Shown piece after piece: positions 19,342 through 28,204 of a DNA stretch of 64,000 nucleotides. A model generated the notes under the pieces. The model had not been told where the DNA came from, did not search any database, and was given only the letters and a program-made list of their open reading frames with translations. Position numbers and translations under genes: made by a program. Position 1 is the stretch's first letter, and each line of letters begins with the position of its first letter. Origin of the DNA: Flavipsychrobacter stenotrophus (GTDB lineage: Bacteria; Bacteroidota; Bacteroidia; Chitinophagales; Chitinophagaceae); the NCBI RefSeq assembly GCF_002954265.1, contig NZ_PPSL01000002.1, forward strand, positions 558,001 to 622,000, written 5' to 3'.

Positions 19342-21741
19342 CTATTTTTTTGATCGCTTTTTCTTATTGTTGTCGTCATTGATATAGTAACCACTTCCGT
19401 AAGAAGCACCATAGCCATAACCATAGCCACCGCCGTACCCGTAATTTTCTTCATATCCATAGCCATAAGCAAATCCTCTATTGGCTACCACGTCATTTAC
19501 CACAAAGCCCATCTTTGGCATTTTGCCCGATTCATATAGCTCATTAGCAATACCTAATTGACCCTTATTTGTATGACCCTGACGCACTATGTACAATGCC
19601 ATATCTGCATATTGATACAATAATTGAGCATCGGTAACTAACCCAACCGGAGATGTGTCTATAATAATATAGTCAAACTCCCTTTTCAGCCTCTCGAAGA
19701 GATCACCGGTTTCCTTTAATAAAACTAATTCGGCAGGATTAGGGGGGATGGGTCCTGAGGGAAGTATATATAGGTTATCGTCTATACCAGACTTTACTAT
19801 CATGTCCTCATAACTAATTTTATTAATGATATAGTTTGAGAATCCATTATTGTTATCTATGCCTAGCATCCTGGAAATTCGTGGTTTGCGAAGGTCAAAT
19901 TCAAGCAAAACAACCTTCTTACCAGACATCGCAAAAGTAATAGCAAGGTTCATCGCTATGAATGATTTACCCTCATTACTCATACTTGAAGTTACAATAA
20001 GGGTTTTTTGTTCCTTATTTGTAAGCATGAACTGTAGATTTGTTCTTAATGCTCTGAACTGCTCTGAGATCAATGTTCTACTATTTTTCTCTACTGCAAT
20101 ACTTTCCTTGCTTACATTGTTACCTATTTCGCCAATAATTGGAATAGCGGACATTTTTGTAACATCGCCCTTGCTGATTATTTTTACATTAAGGCCTCTT
20201 CTTATTAAAATAAAAGTAAATGGCAGTAGTAGACCTATAATTAAAGATGTGGTTAGTGTTTTAGACCTGTTAGGAGAAACAGGGAACCCTTCCGAAATTG
20301 CAGGGTCGATAACTAACGCATCTGCCACAGTTGATGACTTTTCAATTGCCGTTTCTTCTCTTTTCTTTAAAAGAAATACATAAAGATCTTGCTTCGTTTG
20401 TTGCATTCTGGCGTAGTCCAGATATAGCCTTTCAACATTGGGTACCGATCTTACTTTTTCGTTTATTGACCTTATTTCCTCTTTCAGCGCATTCACTTTT
20501 ATCTGACTTTCTCTTTTGGTAGATGCTAAGGCCTGAACAATGTTATACTTGAGCTGCTGCTTTTGGATAAGCATGTTCTTGATGATCGGATTATCGGGGT
20601 TCTTTACGATAAGCGAAGTTTCAATATCCATTTGAAGAGTATTGAATTTCGTCATTAAATCTGCCAGCCCAGGATTGGCTAACAATGAAGCCGGCAAAAT
20701 GATCGATTTATCATTTTCACTTTTTTGCAAGTAATCGCTTACACTATTAAGCATTTCTAACTGCACCTCTTCTTCTTCAAGCTTCTGTAAGGCTGTTGCA
20801 CTCGCTCCTACTAAAGTTGCAGATTGGCTACCCACATCGGCGGCAATACCATTTTTCTGTTTGAAATCAACAATATCAGTTTCAACACCAGTTAATTCTG
20901 CACCAACAACCCCTAACCGATTGTCAATAAATTCCATTGTACGGTTTGCAATCAAAGTACGCCCATTAATATTACGTTGCTTGTATAACCTCATCAATGT
21001 ATTAATTACATCAATAGAACGATCTGGAATGGCATCAAACATGGACAGGAACAAACAACTTGTTCCCTTGCTTGGTGCAGTAATGGATACAGAATTCATG
21101 AATGATTTGGCAGCGGTTAATATTGGTACTACCTGTATTGTGTATTGAAGCTTACTTTTTGCGAAATTGGGTGTTTTATTAACTACAAGGTTGTTGCCTC
21201 CTGCTTTTATAGTATCGCCCCACTTTGCCTTAGTAAAGTGTTTATTATTAAATGTGACAGTATAAAATACGTCATCAATTATATTAATGTAACATGCGAA
21301 ATTAGATTGTATTGTGTCAACTATAGTTACTTCAAAAGGCTTATTTGAGTAAACAACTGTATTCTTAAATCGGCCGGCTATTGAATAATTATAATTCAGA
21401 TTCAGTGATCTTACAACCTCCGTCATAAGTGTACGGCTTCTTAAAATCTGAATTTCATTGTCAACATTTATCTTACTGTTATTTATTTTAAGAGCGGCCA
21501 ATATATCTTCAGTACCATTGGAACCACCTTTTTTAGAGTCATTGATCATCAATTCGGCTACCGACTTATAAATTGGTGTGGCATATCTCAAATTAATATT
21601 TCCTATAATCAACGAAACTACTACACTGGCCAAAACCCACGGCCAGATAGTTAGTATTGTAGAAACAAACCATTTAATATTGAAAATACTGTCTTCCGAT
21701 TTTTTGTTATTACCGGTAGCACTAGTTTTATTTTCTTCCAT
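19342..21741 (-). CDS. wzc: Wzc-type polysaccharide co-polymerase / bacterial tyrosine kinase
   Basis: A 799-residue inner-membrane protein. An N-terminal Wzz region has a first TM segment (about 28-48), a long periplasmic coiled coil and a second TM segment (about 505-525). A C-terminal BY-kinase follows: Walker A SSMSNEGKSFIAMNLA, Walker A' VVLLEFDLRKPRISRM and Walker B YIIIDTSPVGLVTDAQL. The last ~45 residues hold 11 Tyr in a Gly-rich run (YGYGYEENYGYGG and similar) ending in basic residues, the autophosphorylation cluster. It sits between wza and wzm, with CpsB phosphatase upstream. It should couple export and chain-length control to phosphorylation. Confidence 0.94.
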   Translation of the reverse strand: MEENKTSATGNNKKSEDSIFNIKWFVSTILTIWPWVLASVVVSLIIGNINLRYATPIYKSVAELMINDSKKGGSNGTEDILAALKINNSKINVDNEIQILRSRTLMTEVVRSLNLNYNYSIAGRFKNTVVYSNKPFEVTIVDTIQSNFACYINIIDDVFYTVTFNNKHFTKAKWGDTIKAGGNNLVVNKTPNFAKSKLQYTIQVVPILTAAKSFMNSVSITAPSKGTSCLFLSMFDAIPDRSIDVINTLMRLYKQRNINGRTLIANRTMEFIDNRLGVVGAELTGVETDIVDFKQKNGIAADVGSQSATLVGASATALQKLEEEEVQLEMLNSVSDYLQKSENDKSIILPASLLANPGLADLMTKFNTLQMDIETSLIVKNPDNPIIKNMLIQKQQLKYNIVQALASTKRESQIKVNALKEEIRSINEKVRSVPNVERLYLDYARMQQTKQDLYVFLLKKREETAIEKSSTVADALVIDPAISEGFPVSPNRSKTLTTSLIIGLLLPFTFILIRRGLNVKIISKGDVTKMSAIPIIGEIGNNVSKESIAVEKNSRTLISEQFRALRTNLQFMLTNKEQKTLIVTSSMSNEGKSFIAMNLAITFAMSGKKVVLLEFDLRKPRISRMLGIDNNNGFSNYIINKISYEDMIVKSGIDDNLYILPSGPIPPNPAELVLLKETGDLFERLKREFDYIIIDTSPVGLVTDAQLLYQYADMALYIVRQGHTNKGQLGIANELYESGKMPKMGFVVNDVVANRGFAYGYGYEENYGYGGGYGYGYGASYGSGYYINDDNNKKKRSKK

Positions 21742-21753
21742 GTAAAATTTACT

Positions 21754-22563
21754 TTATTTTAAACTCCTCAACGACAGAATTAGAGTGGAAAGCGATATAA
21801 TCCCCCCTATTATGCCTATTGTTCTAGTTAATCGGTTGTCACTTGACTGAATTCTATATTTAGTAGGCTCTACATAAATAATATCCCTTTGTCTAAGATA
21901 GAAATACGGCGACCTGAACATATCGGTGTTTAAAGTATTAAATCTCACCAGTTCTTTTCGATCACCAACTGTTCTGATCAACAACAGATTATTACGTTTA
22001 GCTGTGAGGGGAACATCACCTGCAGAAGCTAGAGCCTCCAGAATATTTACTTTTTCGCTAGGGAATGAAAACGGGCCGTGCTGTACTATTTCTCCTAAGA
22101 AAAATATATCGAAATTAGCTATTTTTAGATTTACAACAGGCTCTTTGTAATACTCCTTTGCTTTATCTTTTATTAATTCACGTGCTTCTGAGGTTGTAAG
22201 GCCTCCAACTTTTACAAATCCGATCAATGAAATTTCGATATTCCCATTTTTATCAACCAAAAAACCACTTAGTGGATCAAATACACCTTTTGTCGGTTGA
22301 ATAGGAGTACTGGATTCACTTTGTTGAATTGTTTGAACAGTAATTGCCAAGAGATCATTAGGAAGTATTACCGGGCTAACAAATTTTGTTACACTGTCAA
22401 TAATAAAAGGATTATTGGATGCAATACTATCAGGAACATTCTGAAAGTATAATGATTTTTTAGATGTGACGCAAGAATTGAAGCCAATCAAAAACAGAGA
22501 TAATAGTAAAAGCCCACCGAGGCGCTGCAAGTATAATCTTAGCATCACGTATAATTTATACAA
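21754..22563 (-). CDS. wza: Wza-type polysaccharide export lipoprotein
   Basis: A 269-residue outer-membrane export protein. The signal region ends in a lipobox-like GFNSC, so Cys is the probable lipid anchor. A poly-export domain follows (LPNDLLAITVQTIQQ, then GFLVDKNGNIEISLIGFVKVGGLT), then an SLBB-like segment (VNLKIANFDIFFLGEIVQHGPF, NILEALASAGDVPL). The C-terminal hydrophobic end (TIGIIGGIISLSTLILSLRSL) could be the outer-membrane helix. Start is 22563 or the Met six codons in. It begins 43 bases after the dehydrogenase gene and twelve bases before wzc. Together they would form the trans-envelope conduit. Confidence 0.92.
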   Translation of the reverse strand: MYKLYVMLRLYLQRLGGLLLLSLFLIGFNSCVTSKKSLYFQNVPDSIASNNPFIIDSVTKFVSPVILPNDLLAITVQTIQQSESSTPIQPTKGVFDPLSGFLVDKNGNIEISLIGFVKVGGLTTSEARELIKDKAKEYYKEPVVNLKIANFDIFFLGEIVQHGPFSFPSEKVNILEALASAGDVPLTAKRNNLLLIRTVGDRKELVRFNTLNTDMFRSPYFYLRQRDIIYVEPTKYRIQSSDNRLTRTIGIIGGIISLSTLILSLRSLK

Positions 22564-22606
22564 AAATAGTTTAAATTAATATTGTTGTAACAAAGTTGTT
22601 AATAAA

Positions 22607-23905
22607 TTACAGCCTTGCAGTCACCATCTCGTTATCAAGACAGCCCTTGACATCATAAATCACGCCTTCATTTTTTACATATTTACGCCAATCGGTCTTC
22701 AAAAATTCATCATGCGCTACTGCGAGCATCAAAGAATCATATTGTGTACCGGCTGGTAATTCTGTAATAGTTTCTATACCATATTCATGTGCCACGTCAG
22801 CTGTTTTTGCCCAGGGGTCATATATCGTTACATTGATATTATATGACTTCAACTCACTAACAATATCCACCACCTTTGTATTACGTACATCCGGGCAGTT
22901 TTCTTTAAACGTTATCCCCAACAGCAATACTGTTGCACCCTTAATAGTGATATCTTTATTGATCATCTGCTTCACGAACTCATTTGCAATGTATGACCCC
23001 ATGCTGTCATTGAGCCTTCTACCTGCCAGTATTATTTCGGGATGATAACCAATTTCCTGTGCTTTTTGCGCCAGATAATATGGGTCAACACCTATACAGT
23101 GCCCACCTACAAGACCTGGTTTAAATGGCATAAAGTTCCATTTTGTACCAGAGGCCTTCAATACATCAGATGTATTGATACCCAACTTATTAAAGATCTT
23201 AGCAAGTTCATTTACAAATGCGATATTTATGTCTCGCTGAGAGTTCTCTATCACCTTAGCTGCTTCAGCAACCTTTATGCTTGATGCTTTAAATGTACCT
23301 GCCGTAATAATAGAGCCATATAATGCATCAACTACGTCTGCGGCTTCAGGTGTTGATCCTGAAGTCACCTTTTTAATATTAGCTACTGTATGCAACTTGT
23401 CTCCCGGATTAATACGCTCTGGGGAATAGCCACAATAAAAATCTACATTGAACTTTAAGCCGGAGATCTTTTCCAATACCGGCACACACTCATCTTCCGT
23501 TACACCCGGGTACACCGTTGATTCGTAGATGACATAGTCGCCTTTTTTCAACACCTTTCCTACTGTTTCACTTGCTTTATACAAAGGTGTAAGATCTGGG
23601 CGGTTATTTTTATCTACGGGTGTGGGTACAGTAACTATGTACACGTTACAACCACGTATATCATCAATATTATATGAACAATACAAACCCTTAGAGCCTG
23701 TTGCCGGAGCCGATGTTACAGTAACCTGTTTTAAAAGCGGCTCGTCTATCTCAAGCGTTATGTCTTGATATTCATGCAACTCACCAACTCTTTTTTTATT
23801 TATATCAAAACCAACTACAGGATAGTATTTACTAAATTCTACTGCAAGAGGTAAGCCTACGTAACCCAGACCAATAACGGATATATTAAATTGGGAATCT
23901 TTCAT
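22607..23905 (-). CDS. nucleotide-sugar dehydrogenase (UDP-GlcNAcA/GalNAcA or UDP-glucose type)
   Basis: A 432-residue NAD-dependent four-electron dehydrogenase that oxidises C6 of a UDP-sugar to a carboxylate. The N-terminal Rossmann motif is [16 protein letters not shown], with [19 protein letters not shown] in the middle and the catalytic Cys in [12 protein letters not shown]. It resembles the WbpO/TviB (VipA) branch more than UGD, judging by length and the [18 protein letters not shown] context. The ATG at 23905 ([12 protein letters not shown]) is chosen. The 21-codon extension upstream would run through the leader hairpin. First gene of the polysaccharide operon; it supplies a uronic acid, a possible target for the amidating enzymes in this locus. 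Confidence 0.92.
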   Translation of the reverse strand: MKDSQFNISVIGLGYVGLPLAVEFSKYYPVVGFDINKKRVGELHEYQDITLEIDEPLLKQVTVTSAPATGSKGLYCSYNIDDIRGCNVYIVTVPTPVDKNNRPDLTPLYKASETVGKVLKKGDYVIYESTVYPGVTEDECVPVLEKISGLKFNVDFYCGYSPERINPGDKLHTVANIKKVTSGSTPEAADVVDALYGSIITAGTFKASSIKVAEAAKVIENSQRDINIAFVNELAKIFNKLGINTSDVLKASGTKWNFMPFKPGLVGGHCIGVDPYYLAQKAQEIGYHPEIILAGRRLNDSMGSYIANEFVKQMINKDITIKGATVLLLGITFKENCPDVRNTKVVDIVSELKSYNINVTIYDPWAKTADVAHEYGIETITELPAGTQYDSLMLAVAHDEFLKTDWRKYVKNEGVIYDVKGCLDNEMVTARL

Positions 23906-23917
23906 TAAATAATATTT

Positions 23918-23950
23918 AAAATAAATAAAGCAGATTAAACTATAATCTGC
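23918..23950 (-). terminator. terminator-like hairpin in the leader of the polysaccharide operon
   Basis: On the minus strand an 8-bp perfect stem GCAGATTA/TAATCTGC with a 5-base loop is followed at once by the T-rich tract TTTATTTATTTT. It lies 12-45 bases upstream of the dehydrogenase ATG and downstream of a well-formed promoter (23966-23997). It may end transcripts from the CpsB side, act as an attenuator for the operon, or be a 5' stabilising stem. The stem has only three G-C pairs, so it is not strong. Confidence 0.55.
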
Positions 23951-23965
23951 GGGGTTGAATTTCAG

Positions 23966-23997
23966 CAAAAATATACTTTCCCCGCTGCATTATCAAA
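23966..23997 (-). promoter_or_regulatory. promoter of the polysaccharide operon
   Basis: On the minus strand TTTG (23997-23994), 20 bases, then TATTTTTG (23973-23966) match the Bacteroidota -33/-7 pattern. Transcription would start near 23960, about 55 bases before the dehydrogenase ATG and just ahead of a terminator-like hairpin. Confidence 0.6.
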
Positions 23998-24003
23998 CGG
24001 TAC

Positions 24004-24777
24004 TTACAAACATAATTTAGAATTCAAAAAGGGATAATTGACAAGGGTATTATATACACCGGTTTTCAATATGCCACTCATAGCAGCCGCATGGCGTTCG
24101 TGATGCATGTCTGACCCACAATAATCATATAAGCCTTTATCAAGTAGGCGCCTTGCCGTATTCATGATATTTCCGCCATAATAACCCGTGAGCGACAACA
24201 AATTAAGCTGCAACAGGCAGCCTCGGTCTTTGAATTCCAGGAATCTGTCGAAGTTATTATGCAATGAGGTATATCTTTCGGGATGAGCCAAAATAGGCCG
24301 ATAACCATTTGCCTGCATATTAAATAAAACGTCATTCAGCATTGGTGGCTCATACATCATCGAAAACTCTACCAATACTTCATTTTTATAAACCGTAAGT
24401 AAAGGTTCATTACCTACCAAATCTGCAAAATACTCATCTATATAATATTCTGCTGCAGCATTTATATTTAGTTTTATGTCATTATCTAAAGCAAGTTGTC
24501 TTAGCGTATCCAATCCGCTAAGAATTGTATTCCTGGTATTGGGATAGAAATCAATCATAATGTGTGGCGTGGTGGTCACATGTGTATACCCCATAGCCTC
24601 CATAGATCTTAGCAGAAATAGACTATCCTCAATTGTTTTAGCGCCGTCGTCTATGCCGGGCACCAAATGTGAATGCATATCTGCACCTAAAAATGAAAAA
24701 CTCGCATTCTCAGGAATGGGTAACTCATTATATTTTTCTTTGTCACTCTTCTCTCTCTTAAAAAACCTCGAAAACAT
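24004..24777 (-). CDS. CpsB/YwqE-type PHP-family tyrosine-protein phosphatase
   Basis: A 257-residue metal-dependent phosphatase of the PHP fold that dephosphorylates the Tyr cluster of Wzc-type kinases. The HxH metal motif is in DMHSHLVPGIDDGAKT, with TTPHI, VEFSMMYEPP, LAHPERY and a final GSDMHHERH, all in family order. The start is placed at the second Met (24777; MFSRFFKREKSDKE) because the extension before it is short and unconserved in appearance. It is separated from the polysaccharide operon by a promoter and hairpin, and lies 40 bases downstream of cheB. Substrate assignment rests on the family and the wzc gene 2.3 kb away. Confidence 0.9.
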   Translation of the reverse strand: MFSRFFKREKSDKEKYNELPIPENASFSFLGADMHSHLVPGIDDGAKTIEDSLFLLRSMEAMGYTHVTTTPHIMIDFYPNTRNTILSGLDTLRQLALDNDIKLNINAAAEYYIDEYFADLVGNEPLLTVYKNEVLVEFSMMYEPPMLNDVLFNMQANGYRPILAHPERYTSLHNNFDRFLEFKDRGCLLQLNLLSLTGYYGGNIMNTARRLLDKGLYDYCGSDMHHERHAAAMSGILKTGVYNTLVNYPFLNSKLCL

Positions 24778-24817
24778 ATATTGCAAGATAACCACATTTT
24801 CTTATCGTCGGTAACTT

Positions 24818-25399
24818 TCAGGACAGATTATTGATAAATTCCGCTATTTCATTGGGGAATAAAACATGGTCAATCGCCATGGAGATAGATGCGCCATATG
24901 GCATTGTTGGCATTTCGGCACTTTGAGGTGCCTGTATTGCTATAACTGCATTTTGAGATTTAGCTATTTTCATACCAGCCACGCCATCGGTATTGGCTCC
25001 GGAAAGCAAAAGACAGGCCAATCCATCTCCATAGGCATAAGCAGCCGACTCTATTGTAGTATCGATACTTGGCCGGCTGAAATTTATTTTTTCTGAAGCA
25101 TCCAGTGAAAATGTATGATCGTTCTCTATAAGTAAATGATAGTCGGCAGGTGCCAGATATATAACACCCGGCAGTATCGCTTCTTTTTCTTCTGCCTCTT
25201 TTAGCTGTAATATAGTCTTTGGCGCCAGCACCTCGGTAAGCAAGTCCTCATGGGTATTTTTACGATGCAGAACTATAATTATCGCCACATGAAGAGGGCT
25301 TAGCAAATGGGGGAGCACACCAACGATAACCCTAAGGCTACCTGCCGACCCTCCGATAACCAACAATTTAATTTTCTTTTCTAAATTGTCTTGCGCCAT
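24818..25399 (-). CDS. CheB-type protein-glutamate methylesterase domain protein
   Basis: A 193-residue stand-alone CheB catalytic domain without the N-terminal receiver of classical CheB. The catalytic Ser is in LLVIGGSAGSLRVI (Ser18). The His lies in IIIVLHRKNTH and the Asp in GANTDGVAGM, and IYLAPADYHLL and FSRPSIDTTIESAA are also typical. It overlaps cheR by 19 bases, so the two are translationally coupled. With no chemoreceptor, CheA or CheW in the window, the methylated target is unknown. Such CheR/CheB pairs beside hybrid kinases are found in non-flagellated Bacteroidota and probably tune a signalling pathway other than chemotaxis. Confidence 0.9.
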   Translation of the reverse strand: MAQDNLEKKIKLLVIGGSAGSLRVIVGVLPHLLSPLHVAIIIVLHRKNTHEDLLTEVLAPKTILQLKEAEEKEAILPGVIYLAPADYHLLIENDHTFSLDASEKINFSRPSIDTTIESAAYAYGDGLACLLLSGANTDGVAGMKIAKSQNAVIAIQAPQSAEMPTMPYGASISMAIDHVLFPNEIAEFINNLS

Positions 25400-26205
25400 A
25401 TTTTCTCGCCGGGCTTTAATAGTTTGAACTCTTTAACCACTTTGGAAAACTTCAAAGTTTCCTTTGTACCCAATGCCAGGAAGCCAAAAGTGTCAAGGCT
25501 ATCATTAAAAAGTTGAAAGACCCTGTCCTGAAGTACTTTATCGAAATAGATGAGCACATTTCTGCATACAATCAGCTGAAATTCATTGAAGGTTTGATCT
25601 GATACAAGATTATGGGTAGAGAATATTACTCTTTTCCCAAATTCTTCATTGAATTTGGCATGGCCATATTTTGCAGCATAGTAGTTGGAAAAATCCCTCT
25701 GCACGCCTGAAGCAATGTAGTTTTCGGTATACTGCTTCATTTTAGTCAAGGGGAATATACCCTTCCGTGCTGTCTCCAGCACAGAAGGATTTATGTCAGT
25801 TGCATAAATAAGCGACTTGTTCAACAGGTTGGCCTCATGCAGCATAATGGCCATTGAGTAAACTTCTTCACCGGTAGATGCACCTGCATGCCATATTCTG
25901 ATGAAGTGATGTGTAGCCAGAAGCGGCAACACTTCTTCTCGCAGCGTTTTATAAAACGTAGGGTCACGAAACATTTCTGTTACGTTTACAGTGATCTCTT
26001 CTATAACTCGTTTCAGGTAGTCTGCATCTGTTCGTATCCTGTACCTCAACTCGGCTACACTCAAGTACTTATCAATAGAATAAAGCCGCTCAAACCGGCG
26101 ACGGAGTGACGCCCTTGAATAATCTGAAAAGTCATACCCGTAGATATCGTGCAGATCTGTGATCAGCAACTCCAATTCATCATCACTGATATAAACTCCG
26201 AGCAT
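25381..26205 (-). CDS. CheR-type protein-glutamate methyltransferase
   Basis: A 274-residue SAM-dependent methyltransferase. The N-terminal helical domain (about 1-70) includes YDFSDYSRASLRRRFERL. The catalytic domain has the SAM motif RIWHAGASTGEEVYSMAIML, YATDINPSVLETARKGIF and the CRNVLIYFDKVLQ element typical of CheR. The final residues (LLKPGEKIWRKT) are also typical. It starts two bases after the response-regulator stop and overlaps cheB. It should add methyl groups to Glu residues of a partner not encoded here. Confidence 0.92.
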   Translation of the reverse strand: MLGVYISDDELELLITDLHDIYGYDFSDYSRASLRRRFERLYSIDKYLSVAELRYRIRTDADYLKRVIEEITVNVTEMFRDPTFYKTLREEVLPLLATHHFIRIWHAGASTGEEVYSMAIMLHEANLLNKSLIYATDINPSVLETARKGIFPLTKMKQYTENYIASGVQRDFSNYYAAKYGHAKFNEEFGKRVIFSTHNLVSDQTFNEFQLIVCRNVLIYFDKVLQDRVFQLFNDSLDTFGFLALGTKETLKFSKVVKEFKLLKPGEKIWRKTI

Positions 26206-26207
26206 GT

Positions 26208-26573
26208 TTATTGAAGGTAGGTTTTTAGGAGTGCAAGCAACTTATCTATATCAATTGGCTTTGCCAGATACCCATCGGCACCCGCAGCAAGGCATTTTTC
26301 TTTATCGCCTGTCATTGCCTGTGCTGTAACCGCAACAATGGGTATCGGGTCAGACTGTGGAATCTCTCTTATGTATGGTATAAGTGAATAACCATCCATT
26401 TCAGGCATCATCATATCCATCAGTACTATCCCTATATCCGCATTATTCTTTAGCAATAATAATGCTTCGGCCGGAGATGTTGCCGCTTCATACTTGTACC
26501 CTCGTGATCTTAACACAGCTGAAAGCGCAAAGACGTTTCTGGTATCGTCGTCTATGATCAATACTTTCTTCAT
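26208..26573 (-). CDS. single-domain response regulator
   Basis: A 121-residue receiver with no output domain. The acidic pair is in VLIIDDDTRN, the phospho-accepting residue is Asp53 (VLMDMMMPEMDGY), Thr is in VAVTAQAM and Lys in YLAKPID. ATG at 26573 (MKKVLIIDDD) is chosen; the frame upstream runs into the 3' end of the kinase gene. It closely resembles the last receiver of the 1202-residue kinase (VLMDMMMPEMDGY is shared). It is likely the diffusible phospho-acceptor or a phosphorelay component of this block, between the kinase gene (19 bases upstream) and cheR. Confidence 0.92.
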   Translation of the reverse strand: MKKVLIIDDDTRNVFALSAVLRSRGYKYEAATSPAEALLLLKNNADIGIVLMDMMMPEMDGYSLIPYIREIPQSDPIPIVAVTAQAMTGDKEKCLAAGADGYLAKPIDIDKLLALLKTYLQ

Positions 26574-26592
26574 TTTCACAGATTTTATGTTT

Positions 26593-28173
26593 TCAATTGG
26601 TATGCTCTGCCTGATGGATAGGTAAAATAACGATAAACTCAGCACCTTCATTTTCCCTGCTTCTGGCAGATATGATACCATTATGCTTGTCAATGATCTT
26701 TTTGGCTATAGCCAAACCTATACCGGTACCTTCATACTTCCCTGTTGGATTCAACCTCTGGAAAATGGTAAAGATCTTTTCAAGATATAATTCATTAAAA
26801 CCTATGCCATTATCTTTCACAGAAATGCGGTAATAAGCACCGTCCCTATCGGGCATACTATCAAGGTGCATTTCTTTAACAATATCGTAGCTGACATTAA
26901 TTACCGGGGGCACATCACCTGATGAAAATTTTAACGCATTACTGATCAGATTCTGAAACACTTGTCTTATCTGACCTGGAATTACATCCATTATTGGCAA
27001 TTCATCCACAATTATTGTGGCATTTTTTTCCCCAATCATTATTTCAAGGTCGGTAAGAATACTCTTCACCACCTCATTAATATCTGTTGCTACAAATAAA
27101 CTATTGACAGACAGCCGTGAAAAGACCAAAAGATCATTGATGAGCCTGGCCATACGGTCTGAAGAAGCTATTATCTTATCGAAATATTCAACAATTTCCG
27201 GTTGCAAAACATCTCTATATCGCTCTCTTACTATTGAGCTGAATACCTGTATCTTCCTCAATGGCTCTTTAAGGTCGTGAGAGGCCACTGATGCAAATTG
27301 CTGCAGGTCGGCATTACTTATTTCTAACGCGTTATTTATTTCGCTTAACTCGCGGGTACGCTCCACCACTTTCTTCTCCAGCGTCTCATTTGCCTCCTTC
27401 TGCTCATGAATATCCGTAAATGTTCCCACCCATTTTGTTATCACCTTATCCTGCTTCACCGGCATCACTCTCAGCAAGTGATACCTTATCTCTTTACTGC
27501 CCTGCTTTACAAGGCATACTTCAAGATAGAACGGCTCATCTGATCTTATCACCTGCTCCCAGTAATCGCTGAGTGGCGGAGAATTATATACCGCAGGAAA
27601 TGTTTTTTTATCATCTGCATACTCGTACCAGCCTTCATTTACGTATTCTATAACACCATCGGCATTGGCAGTAAAGGCTATCTGTGGAATACTCTCCATT
27701 ACAGACTGCAATTCCTGAGCCCTTTTATACTGCTCATGCTGGGCATTCCTTCTTACCTCCACTTCCAGCTTCAGGGCTATCTGTGTTTCATGCAGCTCGC
27801 GGGTCTGCTCATAAAGCCGGCAAAACGTCCTTACTTTCAACATTAAAATATCAGGATCGAATGGCTTGGTAACGTAGTCAATTCCGCCTGAGGCATATCC
27901 CTTGGCAATAAAATTTTTCTCAGTATTTACCGCTGATAAAAATATAATGGGCGTGTTCCGGGCCTTACTATAACCCATCATAGCCTCCGCAACCTCAAAA
28001 CCATCCATATCAGGCATCTGCACATCCAAGATTACCAGCGCATACACCGTTCGCAATATTTTCTTTAGTGCTTCCTCGCCCGACAGAGCCGTATCCACCT
28101 CAAATCCGTTGGTCTCCAACAGGATCTTTAGTGAAAAAATGTTTTCCGGCTTATCATCTACTATTAATATCAT
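26593..28173 (-). CDS. receiver-PAS-histidine kinase
   Basis: A soluble 526-residue sensor kinase with no TM segment. Order: receiver (1-120; MILIVDDKPEN, Asp50 in LVILDVQMPDMDGF, Lys in VTKPFD), coiled coil (125-155), PAS (about 155-260), coiled coil, HisKA with His299 in FASVASHDLKEPLRKI, then HATPase with NLISNALKFSSG, DNGIGFNE and GTGIGLAIAKKI. The N-terminal receiver means it can be controlled by another kinase, such as the large hybrid kinase encoded 31 bases upstream. It is followed by the single-domain receiver. Likely a phosphorelay feeding the CheR/CheB pair; the signal is unknown. Confidence 0.92.
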   Translation of the reverse strand: MILIVDDKPENIFSLKILLETNGFEVDTALSGEEALKKILRTVYALVILDVQMPDMDGFEVAEAMMGYSKARNTPIIFLSAVNTEKNFIAKGYASGGIDYVTKPFDPDILMLKVRTFCRLYEQTRELHETQIALKLEVEVRRNAQHEQYKRAQELQSVMESIPQIAFTANADGVIEYVNEGWYEYADDKKTFPAVYNSPPLSDYWEQVIRSDEPFYLEVCLVKQGSKEIRYHLLRVMPVKQDKVITKWVGTFTDIHEQKEANETLEKKVVERTRELSEINNALEISNADLQQFASVASHDLKEPLRKIQVFSSIVRERYRDVLQPEIVEYFDKIIASSDRMARLINDLLVFSRLSVNSLFVATDINEVVKSILTDLEIMIGEKNATIIVDELPIMDVIPGQIRQVFQNLISNALKFSSGDVPPVINVSYDIVKEMHLDSMPDRDGAYYRISVKDNGIGFNELYLEKIFTIFQRLNPTGKYEGTGIGLAIAKKIIDKHNGIISARSRENEGAEFIVILPIHQAEHTN

Positions 28174-28204
28174 TGTAAAGGCATTGTTCCTTATGAGGGT
28201 AATT

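Noticed and set aside
24818-26205. A flagellar chemotaxis operon
   Set aside because: Only CheB and CheR domains occur; CheA, CheW, CheY-linked motor genes and receptors are absent.
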